A DNA stretch of 64,000 nt from Nonlabens sp. GTDB taxonomy: Bacteria > Bacteroidota > Bacteroidia > Flavobacteriales > Flavobacteriaceae. The DNA is taken from NCBI RefSeq assembly GCF_018401815.1, contig NZ_JAGYKG010000005.1, positions 186,001-250,000 on the forward strand, written 5' to 3'. The notes beneath the pieces were generated by a model. That model did not search any database, was not told the origin of the DNA, and was given only the letters and a program-made list of their open reading frames with translations. Position 1 is the stretch's first letter. Every line of letters begins with the position of its first letter. Position numbers and translations under genes: made by a program. Positions 9,834 to 18,705 of the stretch are shown here, piece after piece.

Positions 9834-10515
9834 AACTTTCTAAGGCACTGGTTATAGTAAAAGTTCTTATGGATTCATTACCCACAGCATCTGTAAATTG
9901 GACCTCAATAATAGACGGATAGAAAACGTTTAAATTAATAATACCGTCATCACTTGTACTATTAAAACGTGTGGATTGCATCGTATAAAAGATACAGTCC
10001 TCATCTTGAGTGAGCGTATTATTTCTGTAAATAAGACCACAATCTAAAGATTCATATTCAAAAGTGGCAGTGTATTCTTCTGTAGTTCCTGAGGTGTTTA
10101 CAAATTCAATTTGCACGTTTGAAGCCGCTTTTAAGACGGTTTCTGGGATATCTAAAAGATAATCATCATTCAATTCTTGTCTCGAAACGCTGATTTTGTT
10201 AGCTGCGTAATTTTCTGTATTAAAATTTATAAAAAAACTACCATCGATAAGCATTACAAATTCCACTTGCCCGTTTTCATTGGTAATTCCTTTTCCTAAT
10301 ATAAAATCTTCGTCTGCAGGAGAAAACTTGGAGAGCTCCTGCCCTATTATAAAGCGATTGGTTCTATAGGTAGTGGCGCTCACCTCCATATTAGCAATAG
10401 GGTTGCCAGAGACATCCACTACTCTAGTTTTAAAAAGTGCTCTGACATCATTTTCTAGTCTGGCTTCACAAGAAACCAGCAGAATCGGAAGGAGTAAAAG
10501 GAATAATTTTCTCAT
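9817..10515 (-). CDS. Exported lipoprotein with carboxypeptidase-regulatory-like domain
   Basis: I place the start at the ATG ending at 10515, not at an upstream ATG. From there the protein begins with a lipoprotein signal (hydrophobic LFLLLLPILL, lipobox LVSC with Cys16). The upstream extension has no signal character. The segment VVDVSGNPIANMEVSA and the later GKGITNENGQVEF look like a CarboxypepD_reg-like or Ig-like beta domain common in Bacteroidetes envelope proteins. It lies between a secreted protein gene and an outer-membrane barrel gene, suggesting a shared envelope role. Confidence 0.7.
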   Translation of the reverse strand: MRKLFLLLLPILLVSCEARLENDVRALFKTRVVDVSGNPIANMEVSATTYRTNRFIIGQELSKFSPADEDFILGKGITNENGQVEFVMLIDGSFFINFNTENYAANKISVSRQELNDDYLLDIPETVLKAASNVQIEFVNTSGTTEEYTATFEYESLDCGLIYRNNTLTQDEDCIFYTMQSTRFNSTSDDGIINLNVFYPSIIEVQFTDAVGNESIRTFTITSALESYEITY

Positions 10516-10588
10516 GCAATAATAATTGATTGAAAGATGCCTTAAATTAATAATGGTTGCGTAAAAGTAGTTTAATATATTGACATTT

Positions 10589-11305
10589 TTATTTGGTGAT
10601 CTCATCAGTGCCTAGAAACTGATCCTCTTTATTGCCATACCACTTGCGCACCTTAGGCATATAGATATCATTAACCCTGTGGGTTTCAGAAAGTAAAATA
10701 TACTCTCCAGTGTCAGGCAGTATTTTTCCAGAAGGATCTGTTTTAAAAAACTGGTACACTTCCATTTGATAAGTAGTTGGGTCAAAATAAAAAAACCAAG
10801 CATCGCTACCTACATGTTGATCATAAGTGGCTTTGAGTACGAGGTACTCTTTGCCTATAAAGCTTTTGCGTTCTACTTTTTCGGCTATATGAGTTCCTTG
10901 ATCTTTTAACTTCATGGGTAATCCGTACAAATAGGTGTAGTAGTTTTTCATAAAAACCGCTCGTTCTAAATCCTTTTCTGCAGTTTCCAGTTTCTTTTTT
11001 GGGTTTTTCCAATCGGCCTTTACTACACTAATTTCATTTACATTGACACGATACTTAGTCATCACACTATCTCGTACAGCAATTAACTTAAAAGTTTGAG
11101 CAAGTAAATTAATAGTAACATCACTAACTCTCTTAGGGCTTTTAGGTGCCGTCATCGTTATCTGTATGCTTTCATTAAATGAAGGCCAATTATTATAAGG
11201 GTCATGTGCTTTGATTGCTTTTTCTAGTAATTCCTTACCGCTAAGTTCTTGCGAATGAGTATTACAAGTTGTGCAAAGCAACAAAAGAGTAAAAAGATAA
11301 TTCAT
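10589..11305 (-). CDS. Secreted DUF6503-like protein (LolA-like)
   Basis: The 238-residue protein has a signal peptide (MNYLFTLLLLCTTC, mature start near SQE). The mature part has long alternating strands and a conserved-looking WFFYFDPTTYQMEVYQFF segment. It resembles the flavobacterial family I recall as DUF6503, whose fold is LolA-like (lipid or lipoprotein carrier). That family call is moderate. The Cys run LCTTC could also be read as a lipobox. It is the first gene of the three-gene envelope unit that continues leftward. Confidence 0.6.
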   Translation of the reverse strand: MNYLFTLLLLCTTCNTHSQELSGKELLEKAIKAHDPYNNWPSFNESIQITMTAPKSPKRVSDVTINLLAQTFKLIAVRDSVMTKYRVNVNEISVVKADWKNPKKKLETAEKDLERAVFMKNYYTYLYGLPMKLKDQGTHIAEKVERKSFIGKEYLVLKATYDQHVGSDAWFFYFDPTTYQMEVYQFFKTDPSGKILPDTGEYILLSETHRVNDIYMPKVRKWYGNKEDQFLGTDEITK

Positions 11306-11370
11306 GATCCTGTATTTTAAGCTAAGATAAGTAATTGACTTCGGCTGTTTGAAACTTCAGAAAAAACAAA

Positions 11371-11400
11371 AAATCCCAACAGCAATGGCTCTTGGGATTT
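11371..11400 (-). terminator. Intrinsic terminator after ferredoxin
   Basis: AAATCCCAA and TTGGGATTT form a perfect 9-bp stem with an inner AGC/GCT pairing. On the minus strand the stem is followed by a T-rich run. It lies downstream of the ferredoxin gene. Confidence 0.75.
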
Positions 11401-11507
11401 ATATATTCTAATCAACTCAAATAGGCGATTATAAAAATCTTATTATGCGGAAAGGTTCTCAACTACAGCTCGAACAGATAGTTTAACTGTCAGCTGAGAC
11501 TGAAAAC

Positions 11508-11858
11508 TTATGATTTATGCATAAAAGCCTGTTTAGCTTCTAGCTGTTCCTTGGTCTCCACTACACTGTCGTCTGGCACACAACAATCTACTGGACACAC
11601 TGCAGCACATTGTGGTTCTTCATGAAAACCAACACATTCGGTACATTTATCAGGAACTATATAATAAAACTCGTCACTTACTGGTTCTTGAGTCCTGTTA
11701 GCATCTACTTCTTTCCCAGATGGCAGGACTACATTTCCATCTAGATCAGTACCATCTGCATAGCGCCAGTCGTCTGCCGCTTCATAAATTGCGGTGTTCG
11801 GACATTCTGGCTCGCACGCGCCACAATTAATACATTCGTCTGTTATGATGATTGCCAT
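11508..11858 (-). CDS. Ferredoxin with two 4Fe-4S clusters
   Basis: This 116-residue electron carrier has an N-terminal cluster motif [12 protein letters not shown] (Cys 9, 12, 15, 19). Its second motif is [22 protein letters not shown] near residues 73-94. The spacing between the first cysteines of the second motif is expanded, as in the bacterial Alvin-type ferredoxins. It has no signal peptide, so it is cytoplasmic. It is divergent from the LuxC-type reductase with closely packed promoters, an arrangement that hints at a joint redox role. Confidence 0.92.
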   Translation of the reverse strand: MAIIITDECINCGACEPECPNTAIYEAADDWRYADGTDLDGNVVLPSGKEVDANRTQEPVSDEFYYIVPDKCTECVGFHEEPQCAAVCPVDCCVPDDSVVETKEQLEAKQAFMHKS

Positions 11859-11868
11859 AGCTTTTATT

Positions 11869-11876
11869 TACTTTTG
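11869..11876 (+). promoter_or_regulatory. -7 box for acyl-CoA reductase gene
   Basis: TACTTTTG matches TAnnTTTG and ends 17 bases before the GTG start at 11894. It lies two bases from the oppositely oriented ferredoxin box. Confidence 0.55.
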
Positions 11877-11878
11877 TG

Positions 11879-11886
11879 CAAAAATA
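11879..11886 (-). promoter_or_regulatory. -7 box for ferredoxin gene
   Basis: On the minus strand this reads TATTTTTG, a match to TAnnTTTG, 20 bases before the ferredoxin ATG. The predicted transcripts of the two divergent genes would overlap at their 5' ends. Confidence 0.5.
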
Positions 11887-11893
11887 GCACCTC

Positions 11894-13012
11894 GTGAAGA
11901 CAAAGCCAATTAATACCTCGTTAAATGATCGAATTACTGCTTTCGCGAAAGCGGGTGCCCTACTTACCTCCTACCTAGAAGGTACATTAACAGCCTTAAC
12001 AAATGACGGTGCAAACTGGCAAGAACGCATTCAACAAAGGCTTGAGCTCGCTCAACGCAAGAATTCTTGGTTTACAGAGGACACCTTAGAATTTGCCATC
12101 ACACAATGGGCAGAGGCACTTAACGAAGAAAATTTAACATACTGGACGCAAGAATATCCTTTAGACAAGGTGACCGAAAAAAATATTGCTTTGATTACAG
12201 CTGGCAACTTGCCATTAGTAGGTTTTCACGATGTGTTATCGGTGATCATCGTTGGTCATCATGCCATGATAAAAAATTCGAGTAATGATGATGTGTTGAC
12301 GCCTTTACTGCTAGAAATAGCAACTTCATTTTGTGCAGACTTAGCATCATCTTATTCCTACGTGGAGGGTAAATTGGAACATTACGATGCAGTTATTGCC
12401 ACAGGGAGCAACAATACCGCACGTTATTTTGAACATTATTTTGGTAAAAAACCTCACATCATACGCAAGAACCGCAATAGTGTTGCGGTTTTAACAGGTA
12501 ATGAAACCTTAGAGCAAATGGAAGCTTTGAGCAAGGATGTGTTTCTTTATTTTGGATTGGGTTGTAGAAGTGTCAGTCATTTAAAAGTTCCTAAAGGATA
12601 TAATTTTGATCTTTTTTTTAATGGAATGTTTGTACAGAAAGAACTTATCAAAAATGAGAAGTACTTGAATAATTACGATTACAACAAAGCGGTTTACCTG
12701 ATGAGTGAGTTTGATTTACTCGACAACGAATTCCTTTTGATAAAAGAAGAAACGAGCAGCTACTCTTCTCCTATCGCGAGTTTAGGTTACAGTTTTTACG
12801 AAAAATTAGAAGATCTAGCCATAGAATTTGATCAAAACGCAGATCAATTGCAATGTGTGGTTGCTCAAGGCCCTGCAGCGGCTGCTGTTAGAGAAAAATT
12901 AGGAGATAGATCAGCGCCGCAACTAGTTCATTTTGGTACTACACAAACTCCAAGATTATATGACTATGCCGATGGTATAGACACAATTCAATTTTTGTTG
13001 ACATTATCTTAA
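11894..13012 (+). CDS. LuxC-family acyl-CoA reductase
   Basis: The 372-residue protein matches the acyl-CoA/acyl-protein reductase (LuxC-like) family of aldehyde-dehydrogenase-fold enzymes. Motifs are ALITAGNLPLVGFHDVL and a catalytic-loop region with a Cys in YFGLGCRSVSHLKVP (about residue 223). The predicted start is GTG. The palindrome at 11938-11953 encodes AFAKAG within the first 22 residues. No luciferase genes are present, so a bioluminescence role is not implied. It is followed by serC and serA on the same strand. The natural substrate is unknown. Confidence 0.82.
   Translation: MKTKPINTSLNDRITAFAKAGALLTSYLEGTLTALTNDGANWQERIQQRLELAQRKNSWFTEDTLEFAITQWAEALNEENLTYWTQEYPLDKVTEKNIALITAGNLPLVGFHDVLSVIIVGHHAMIKNSSNDDVLTPLLLEIATSFCADLASSYSYVEGKLEHYDAVIATGSNNTARYFEHYFGKKPHIIRKNRNSVAVLTGNETLEQMEALSKDVFLYFGLGCRSVSHLKVPKGYNFDLFFNGMFVQKELIKNEKYLNNYDYNKAVYLMSEFDLLDNEFLLIKEETSSYSSPIASLGYSFYEKLEDLAIEFDQNADQLQCVVAQGPAAAAVREKLGDRSAPQLVHFGTTQTPRLYDYADGIDTIQFLLTLS
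11938..11953. repeat. Iterated palindrome, copy 3 (in acyl-CoA reductase)
   Basis: TGCTTTCGCGAAAGCG, one outer-base change from the 16-mer. It is read as Ala-Phe-Ala-Lys-Ala near the N-terminus. Confidence 0.88.
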
Positions 13013-13087
13013 AAACCTTATTGATTTCATAACAGAATTTGGTATTATATTTTTCATTTTTGTAGTTCATCATAAAGGAACTAAATA

Positions 13088-14149
13088 ATGCTTAAGCACA
13101 ATTTTAGCGCAGGTCCATGTATACTGCCACAAGAAGTTTTCAAAAAAGCAGCTGCAGCTGTTCTTAATTTCAACGACCTTAGTATTTTAGAGATTTCTCA
13201 TCGCAGTAAAGATTTCATTGCGGTAATGGAAAAAGCACAATCCCTGGCATTAGAGCACCTAGGATTAACTGATAAAGGTTATCAAGCATTGTTTTTAGGT
13301 GGAGGGGCTAGCATGCAGTTCTTAATGGTGGCTTACAACCTACTAGAAAAAAAAGCAGCCTATTTAAATACAGGTACTTGGAGTGATAAAGCAATCAAGG
13401 AAGCAAAAATGTTCGGAGAAGTAGTCGAAGTAGCTTCTTCCAAAAAAGACAACTACAACCATATACCAAAAGGTTATGTGGTGCCAAATGATGTGGATTA
13501 CTTTCATATTCAGACCAATAACACCATTTTTGGTACGCAACTAAAATATACACCAGATGTTTCTGTTCCTCTTATTTGTGATATGAGTAGTGATATTTTT
13601 TCAAGACAACGCGATTTTGAAAAATACGATTTGATTTATGCTGGAGCTCAAAAAAATATGGGCCCTGCTGGAGCGACCTTAATTGTAGTAAAAGAAGAGA
13701 TCTTAGGGAAAGTTTCAAGACAAATTCCTTCTATGCTCGACTATAGAATACACATCTCTAAAGAGTCTATGTATAACACACCTCCGGTTTTTCCTATTTA
13801 CGTAAGTATGTTAACATTAGAATGGCTAAAAGAAAATGGCGGAATAGATGCCATTGAAAAACTGAACAACCACAAAGCCGCTTTGATTTATAACGAAATA
13901 GATCGGAATCCATTATTTAAAGGTTTTGTTATAGAAAAAGAAGATCGTTCTACCATGAACGCCACCTTTGTATTGAATAATGAAGCACATGCCGCTGCTT
14001 TTGATGCTTTATGGAAAGAAGCAGGAATCAATGGTTTAAACGGCCATAGATCTGTAGGTGGATATCGCGCAAGTATGTATAATGCGTTGTCATTAGAAAG
14101 CGTTCAAGCACTAGTAGACACTATGCAAGAACTTGAGAGAACATCCTAA
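13088..14149 (+). CDS. serC: Phosphoserine aminotransferase
   Basis: SerC converts 3-phosphohydroxypyruvate to phosphoserine with PLP. The protein is 353 residues, as usual. It opens with the signature HNFSAGPCILP, and the PLP lysine is Lys189 in YAGAQKNMGPAG. The C-terminal GHRSVGGYRASMYNA binds phosphate. The next gene, serA, makes its substrate. The two form a serine biosynthesis pair; I see no serB here. Confidence 0.97.
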   Translation: MLKHNFSAGPCILPQEVFKKAAAAVLNFNDLSILEISHRSKDFIAVMEKAQSLALEHLGLTDKGYQALFLGGGASMQFLMVAYNLLEKKAAYLNTGTWSDKAIKEAKMFGEVVEVASSKKDNYNHIPKGYVVPNDVDYFHIQTNNTIFGTQLKYTPDVSVPLICDMSSDIFSRQRDFEKYDLIYAGAQKNMGPAGATLIVVKEEILGKVSRQIPSMLDYRIHISKESMYNTPPVFPIYVSMLTLEWLKENGGIDAIEKLNNHKAALIYNEIDRNPLFKGFVIEKEDRSTMNATFVLNNEAHAAAFDALWKEAGINGLNGHRSVGGYRASMYNALSLESVQALVDTMQELERTS

Positions 14150-14237
14150 AAATTTAAAAACGAAATTTAAATAAAAAATAGTTGTTTCCACTCCATGCCG
14201 GATGGGTAAACGAGACTTAAAAAATGAGAAGATTATT

Positions 14238-15191
14238 ATGAAAATACTAGCAAACGATGGTATTTCACAAAGTGGAATAGATCAACTAGCCGCAGCTGGT
14301 CACGAAGTGTTGACTACAAACGTAGCCCAAGAACAACTGCAAGATTACATCAACAAAAATGATATTGCAGTTCTTTTAGTGAGATCTGCTACAACTGCTC
14401 GTAAGGAGTTGATCGATAATTGTCCAGGTCTTAAAATTATAGGTCGTGGTGGTGTTGGAATGGATAATATTGATGTGGCTTATGCTCGTGAAAAAGGTCT
14501 TCAGGTGATCAATACTCCCGCAGCAAGCAGCGCAAGTGTAGCTGAGCTGGTTTTCGCACACCTTTATGGGGGAGTTCGCTTTCTATATGATGCCAACCGC
14601 AGCATGCCGCTAGAAGGAGAAACCAACTTTAAAGGATTAAAAAAAGCCTACGCCAAAGGTTCCGAACTAAGAGGAAAAACTATTGGAATTATAGGAATAG
14701 GACGCATTGGTCAAGAAGTGGCCAAAATTGCTGCTGGAGTGGGAATGAACGTGATAACTCACGATAGTTTTGCAGATAAGGCACCTACTGTTTCTTGGGA
14801 TCTTTTTGACGGTCAAAGCATCAGTATTGAAATTCCTTTAGTAAGTAAGGAAGAATTATTAAAAACAGCTGATTTTGTAACCATTCATGTTCCTGCACAA
14901 ACAGATTATGTGATAGGAACTGATGAGTTAGAAATGATGAAAAAGGGAGCTGCTATTGTAAATGCTGCTCGTGGTGGTGTTCTTGATGAAGTAGCTTTAG
15001 TAGCAGCCTTAGCATCTGAGCACATCTCTTTTGCTGCTTTAGATGTTTTTGAAAAAGAACCACAGCCAGAGGTAGTATTGCTTATGAACTCTAAACTTTC
15101 ATTAAGCCCGCACATTGGTGCTGCAACTAATGAAGCTCAAGATCGCATAGGAACCGAACTTGCTGAACAGATCATTAGTATATTAGGATAA
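14238..15191 (+). CDS. serA: D-3-phosphoglycerate dehydrogenase (short type)
   Basis: SerA oxidises 3-phosphoglycerate, the first step of serine synthesis. I choose the ATG at 14238, which gives MKILANDG, the typical N-terminus; the ATG at 14202 adds 12 charged residues. The NAD fold is GIIGIGRIGQEVA. The catalytic Arg, Glu and His fit NAARGGVLDE, FEKEPQPE and SPHIGAATNEAQ. At about 317 residues it lacks the C-terminal ACT/ASB domains of long forms, so feedback by serine through ACT is not expected. Confidence 0.93.
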   Translation: MKILANDGISQSGIDQLAAAGHEVLTTNVAQEQLQDYINKNDIAVLLVRSATTARKELIDNCPGLKIIGRGGVGMDNIDVAYAREKGLQVINTPAASSASVAELVFAHLYGGVRFLYDANRSMPLEGETNFKGLKKAYAKGSELRGKTIGIIGIGRIGQEVAKIAAGVGMNVITHDSFADKAPTVSWDLFDGQSISIEIPLVSKEELLKTADFVTIHVPAQTDYVIGTDELEMMKKGAAIVNAARGGVLDEVALVAALASEHISFAALDVFEKEPQPEVVLLMNSKLSLSPHIGAATNEAQDRIGTELAEQIISILG

Positions 15192-15315
15192 TTAACCTTT
15201 AATGAGATCCTCCAAGTAGTTGGGTGATTTAACTATTGGCTTCTAAAGAGTGTCTTTAAATACGTTTGATACGCTATTCAGTAGTTATAATGAATTAAAG
15301 GATCATATGGAATAC

Positions 15316-15347
15316 ACCGCATTTCAATAAGAAATGCGGTTTTTTTT
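15316..15347 (+). terminator. Intrinsic terminator after serA
   Basis: ACCGCATTTC, loop AATAA, GAAATGCGGT, then a run of T. This is a strong rho-independent terminator closing the serC-serA unit. Confidence 0.9.
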
Positions 15348-15381
15348 GAATACGTTAACACCATATTACTTGTACCTACAA

Positions 15382-15389
15382 TAAATTTG
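15382..15389 (+). promoter_or_regulatory. -7 box immediately before pirin ATG
   Basis: TAAATTTG ends five bases before the ATG at 15395. A start site 5-7 bases downstream of the box would give a nearly leaderless mRNA. Confidence 0.5.
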
Positions 15390-15394
15390 CCTAC

Positions 15395-16108
15395 ATGAAT
15401 ACCATACTACACAGATCAGACTCTAGAGGTCATGCCAATCATGGCTGGTTGAATAGCCATCACTCTTTTAGCTTTGCCGGATATCACAACCCAGAGCGTA
15501 TGAGTTTTGGAATATTGCGCGTATTGAATGATGATACTGTTGCTGCTGGAATGGGCTTTGGTGCGCATCCTCATACCGATATGGAAATTATAAGCATTCC
15601 GCTTTCTGGAGACTTAAAACACCAAGATAGTACAGGAAGAACCGCCATAATCAAAAATGGTGATATCCAAGTGATGAGCGCAGGAACAGGCATTACTCAT
15701 AGCGAGAAAAATGCAAGTACAAAGGACGAAGTGAAATTTCTTCAAATTTGGGTGATTCCTAATAAGCAACAGGTCACTCCTCGGTATGATCAGGTTACTC
15801 TTGATCCTAAAAATAGATGCAATCAATTGGAGCAAATACTCTCTCCTAACCCAGATGATCAAGGCGTATGGATTTATCAAGACGCTTGGTTTTATTTGGG
15901 AACCTTTGAAAAAGGTATAAAAAGCAGGTATGAGTTAAACATGTCTGAAAATGGGGTTTATGCATTTGTTTTAAAGGGTTCATTTCAATTGGGAGATCAT
16001 ATTTTGACACATCGCGACGGATTAGGAATTTGGAACCTAACGTCCATAGAATTGATCTCGTTATCAGATGATGCAGAGATTTTATTGATGGAAGTACCCA
16101 TGAAATAA
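15395..16108 (+). CDS. Pirin family bicupin protein
   Basis: The 237-residue protein matches the short bacterial pirins (YhhW/YhaK type). The N-terminal cupin carries the metal-binding set in GMGFGAHPHTDMEIISIPLSG (His-x-His) and SAGTGITHSEKN. Some homologues have quercetin 2,3-dioxygenase activity in vitro, but physiological function is unclear. The C-terminal cupin lacks obvious metal ligands, as is usual. It has its own promoter after the serA terminator. Confidence 0.9.
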   Translation: MNTILHRSDSRGHANHGWLNSHHSFSFAGYHNPERMSFGILRVLNDDTVAAGMGFGAHPHTDMEIISIPLSGDLKHQDSTGRTAIIKNGDIQVMSAGTGITHSEKNASTKDEVKFLQIWVIPNKQQVTPRYDQVTLDPKNRCNQLEQILSPNPDDQGVWIYQDAWFYLGTFEKGIKSRYELNMSENGVYAFVLKGSFQLGDHILTHRDGLGIWNLTSIELISLSDDAEILLMEVPMK

Positions 16109-16339
16109 CTAACTGCAGGAGCATTTATGGTACCTATAGCACATTATTTCTGTAACTTAATACTGTTTTTATCATTATAAAAATGTTTTCTTATTAGGAA
16201 CTATAGGCATTTTCTAATCAACATTGGATGCACCTTTAAATTAAGTGCCTAGTATACCACCGCCTAACTAAAAGAAAATAGGTTGTAATAAAATGGTACC
16301 CACCACGTCTCAATAGTCTTAATAATAGCTAAAACGAAT

Positions 16340-17434
16340 TTGATGATCAAAAAAATATTGTTCGGGATGATTATAGTGGTTGTAATGGCGGCAATGGCTG
16401 GTGGTTATGCCATATATTCCTTTTTCCCTGAAGATGATTTTGTGGCGCGATTTGCTTTAGAAAACCCAAGCAGATCGGCTTTCTTATTAGTTAGAAATGA
16501 CACCGTTATTGGACAGCAAAACTTGCATCAACCAATGCCATTAGGGAGTACAGTAACATTAATTATCGCAATAGAATTTGCCGAGCAAGTAGGAAAGGGA
16601 TGGATAAATTTAGACGAAAAAGTAAACAAGAATGAACTTCTTCGTTTTTATGTTCCTCATTCAGATAGAGGTGCACATAATAACTGGTTAAACAGTGAAA
16701 CATATATCAGTTATGGTGATAGCATTCCCATTATAGAGATCGCAAAAGGAATGATTCAATACAGTTCCTATGCAAATTCAGAATGGCTCATGAACCGATT
16801 AGGAACCGATAATATTAATAATAGATTATTGGAATTAGGTTGTACCGACCACGCTCCCATTTACCCTTTTGTTTCTTCATTATTTATTGCTAAAGAATAT
16901 TATACTACCAAAAAGGATGATCAGCTTTTAAAAGCAATTAATAATCTATCGGAAGAGCAGTACAAGGATTATGCGTTTAGTATTCATGCAAAAATGCTCC
17001 AGGATGTGGAGTATAGAAATCAACCTATAGAAATCACTGAAACGACGCAGCGCATATGGTCAGATCGATTACCTGCCGGTAGTGTTAGCGATTATGTTAC
17101 CTTAATGAAAAAACTCAATTCGAAAACCTATTTTGATAAAACAACACAAACGGTACTTAATGAAATCATTGAAACAAGTATGAGTGAACCCTCCATACGG
17201 GAGTTTTATCATCATATAGGGATCAAAACTGGAGCAACACCTTTAGTGATTACCAAGGCGCTCTATGCAAAGGACAGAAAAGGGAATACCACAGAGATGG
17301 CTTACTTTTTTAACGATTTAGATGCTCAAGAGATTAAAAAGATGGACCTGTCCGTGAAGGATTTTGATAGAGCGGTTCTGAGAAACACCTTAATGGTACA
17401 GAAGATTCAGAAATTGTATTCCTCCTATGAATGA
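16340..17434 (+). CDS. Serine-hydrolase / class A beta-lactamase-like protein lacking the SxxK lysine
   Basis: The 364-residue protein has an N-terminal membrane anchor or signal (residues 4-25) and a domain resembling flavobacterial beta-lactamase-fold serine hydrolases. The region MPLGSTVTLIIAIEFA aligns with the SxxK active-site helix. The serine is Ser70, but the lysine position is Thr73 (codon ACA, where AAA would give Lys). The KTG triad survives in GIKTGATP. SDN is not clear; the candidate is YSSYAN. It may be a non-catalytic homologue. It has no beta-lactamase operon neighbours. Confidence 0.7.
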   Translation: MMIKKILFGMIIVVVMAAMAGGYAIYSFFPEDDFVARFALENPSRSAFLLVRNDTVIGQQNLHQPMPLGSTVTLIIAIEFAEQVGKGWINLDEKVNKNELLRFYVPHSDRGAHNNWLNSETYISYGDSIPIIEIAKGMIQYSSYANSEWLMNRLGTDNINNRLLELGCTDHAPIYPFVSSLFIAKEYYTTKKDDQLLKAINNLSEEQYKDYAFSIHAKMLQDVEYRNQPIEITETTQRIWSDRLPAGSVSDYVTLMKKLNSKTYFDKTTQTVLNEIIETSMSEPSIREFYHHIGIKTGATPLVITKALYAKDRKGNTTEMAYFFNDLDAQEIKKMDLSVKDFDRAVLRNTLMVQKIQKLYSSYE

Positions 17435-17457
17435 GGTATATTGATCGGAGGTAGTGA

Positions 17458-17473
17458 CGCTTTCGCGAAAGTG
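17458..17473. repeat. Iterated palindrome, copy 4 (intergenic)
   Basis: CGCTTTCGCGAAAGTG, one change, 24 bp after the serine-hydrolase-like stop codon. Confidence 0.85.
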
Positions 17474-18056
17474 AACTTAAAAAAATATGAGGTGAGAGAT
17501 ACTTATTACTTCTTTATTATCCAGGAGTTGACCTTGATTTACGGAGACTAGTGTTCGATGCGCATTAAAAGTGGTAGCCGCTCTCTTTAAAACAGGTACT
17601 CGCTTATTGTTCTTTGTAATTTTTAACTTGAGAACTGCTTATAGCAATTGTAAATCAAGCCTTTTCCATTTTAACAATAACAATAATTATAGGCAGCAAT
17701 AAGATCATAACAATCCAAAACAAAAAAACGAACTCCTTTGCTGTTCACAATAACTATGTGTGTATTACAAATAAAAGTCTGAGATATAAGGTATTGATTC
17801 AGGAACTTGCAATGAGAGAAGTTTTACCAAGAAAAAAACTAAGATATTTCACAACAATCCATTAAGAGAATAAATAATAACAATGGAATTCCAGATAGTA
17901 CTTTCAAACCAGAAATATTGTTGCAAAAAGAGTTTAAATATATCCTATTTCTAGAGCAACGGGGCCCCCTGTAAGTTATGGCTTTAAATGTAACTTTATG
18001 TGGTATAACACCTTTCTTTTCTTCTAACAAAAATACAATCTATGCCTGAAGTAACT

Positions 18057-18064
18057 TATTTTTG
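18057..18064 (+). promoter_or_regulatory. -7 box that decides the start of the next gene
   Basis: TATTTTTG ends four bases before the ATG at 18069. It lies inside the longer ORF that opens at 18042, which argues that 18069 is the true start and that the mRNA is nearly leaderless. Confidence 0.5.
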
Positions 18065-18068
18065 CAGC

Positions 18069-18575
18069 ATGCAAAAAATAAAAAAGAATTGGGAAATAAC
18101 CCATAATTGGCAACTGCTATTTATACCTCTAGGAATTATAGGGCTTCTTGCTTGCGGCTATTTTATGGCGGTACTCATCTCACCAACTACCTTTGAGGAC
18201 ATTACTTATGAATACCTATTTACTGGCATTACAACAATAATTTTTGCTTTTGTTTTTTATGCTTTTACCATCTGGTTATTTAAAAAATTACAGAGTAAAT
18301 GGGAAGTAGCTTATAGATGGGAATTGATAGCCATATTTATAGTTTTTGCTATTACTGGCTCTTTATCTGCTCGATTATCTGGTCCGCTTATGGAATATAT
18401 CAACTTGACTAAAGAAGCCACATCGCCTTGGATTTTTTGGCCACTACGCATTTTGGCGGTATTTCCTATTTATCAAATCGTTTTGGTAGTAATGGGATGG
18501 GTTTTTGGACAACACGCTTTTTTCTGGAAATTTGAAAAGAAGATGTTGTCCAAATTTGGTATTAAATTGCCCTAG
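18069..18575 (+). CDS. Small polytopic membrane protein (DUF6787-like)
   Basis: From the ATG at 18069 the protein is 168 residues. It has four probable transmembrane helices (about residues 18-38, 52-74, 88-108 and 130-152) and a charged C-terminus FWKFEKKMLSKFG, which I associate with the Bacteroidetes family DUF6787. That name is from memory and moderate. The start at 18042 adds nine residues and would include the promoter box, so I reject it. Function is unknown. Confidence 0.65.
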   Translation: MQKIKKNWEITHNWQLLFIPLGIIGLLACGYFMAVLISPTTFEDITYEYLFTGITTIIFAFVFYAFTIWLFKKLQSKWEVAYRWELIAIFIVFAITGSLSARLSGPLMEYINLTKEATSPWIFWPLRILAVFPIYQIVLVVMGWVFGQHAFFWKFEKKMLSKFGIKLP

Positions 18576-18705
18576 TTAAAATTAGTGTATTGCGATGGTA
18601 GTCTATTTATATTGTTTTTCAAAAACGCACACCACAACATAAAGCTTTCCTAAAAAAATCATAATCGTACCTTTATCGCTTATAACGAGCTAAGAAACAC
18701 AAGAA

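Larger units (their letters stand above)
17435..18068. other. Long gene-free stretch
   Basis: About 630 bp, AT-rich, between the serine-hydrolase-like gene and the next membrane protein gene. It holds the palindrome at 17458-17473, an isolated GGGGCCCC at 17961, and the downstream promoter at its right end. A 63-codon minus ORF (17839-18030) does not look like a protein. I cannot identify an RNA gene here. Confidence 0.4.

Noticed and set aside
11894..13012. Bioluminescence (lux) operon
   Set aside because: Only a LuxC-type reductase is present. LuxA, LuxB, LuxD and LuxE are absent.
17839..18030. 63-codon minus ORF in the long gene-free stretch
   Set aside because: No start context, promoter or protein-like pattern.
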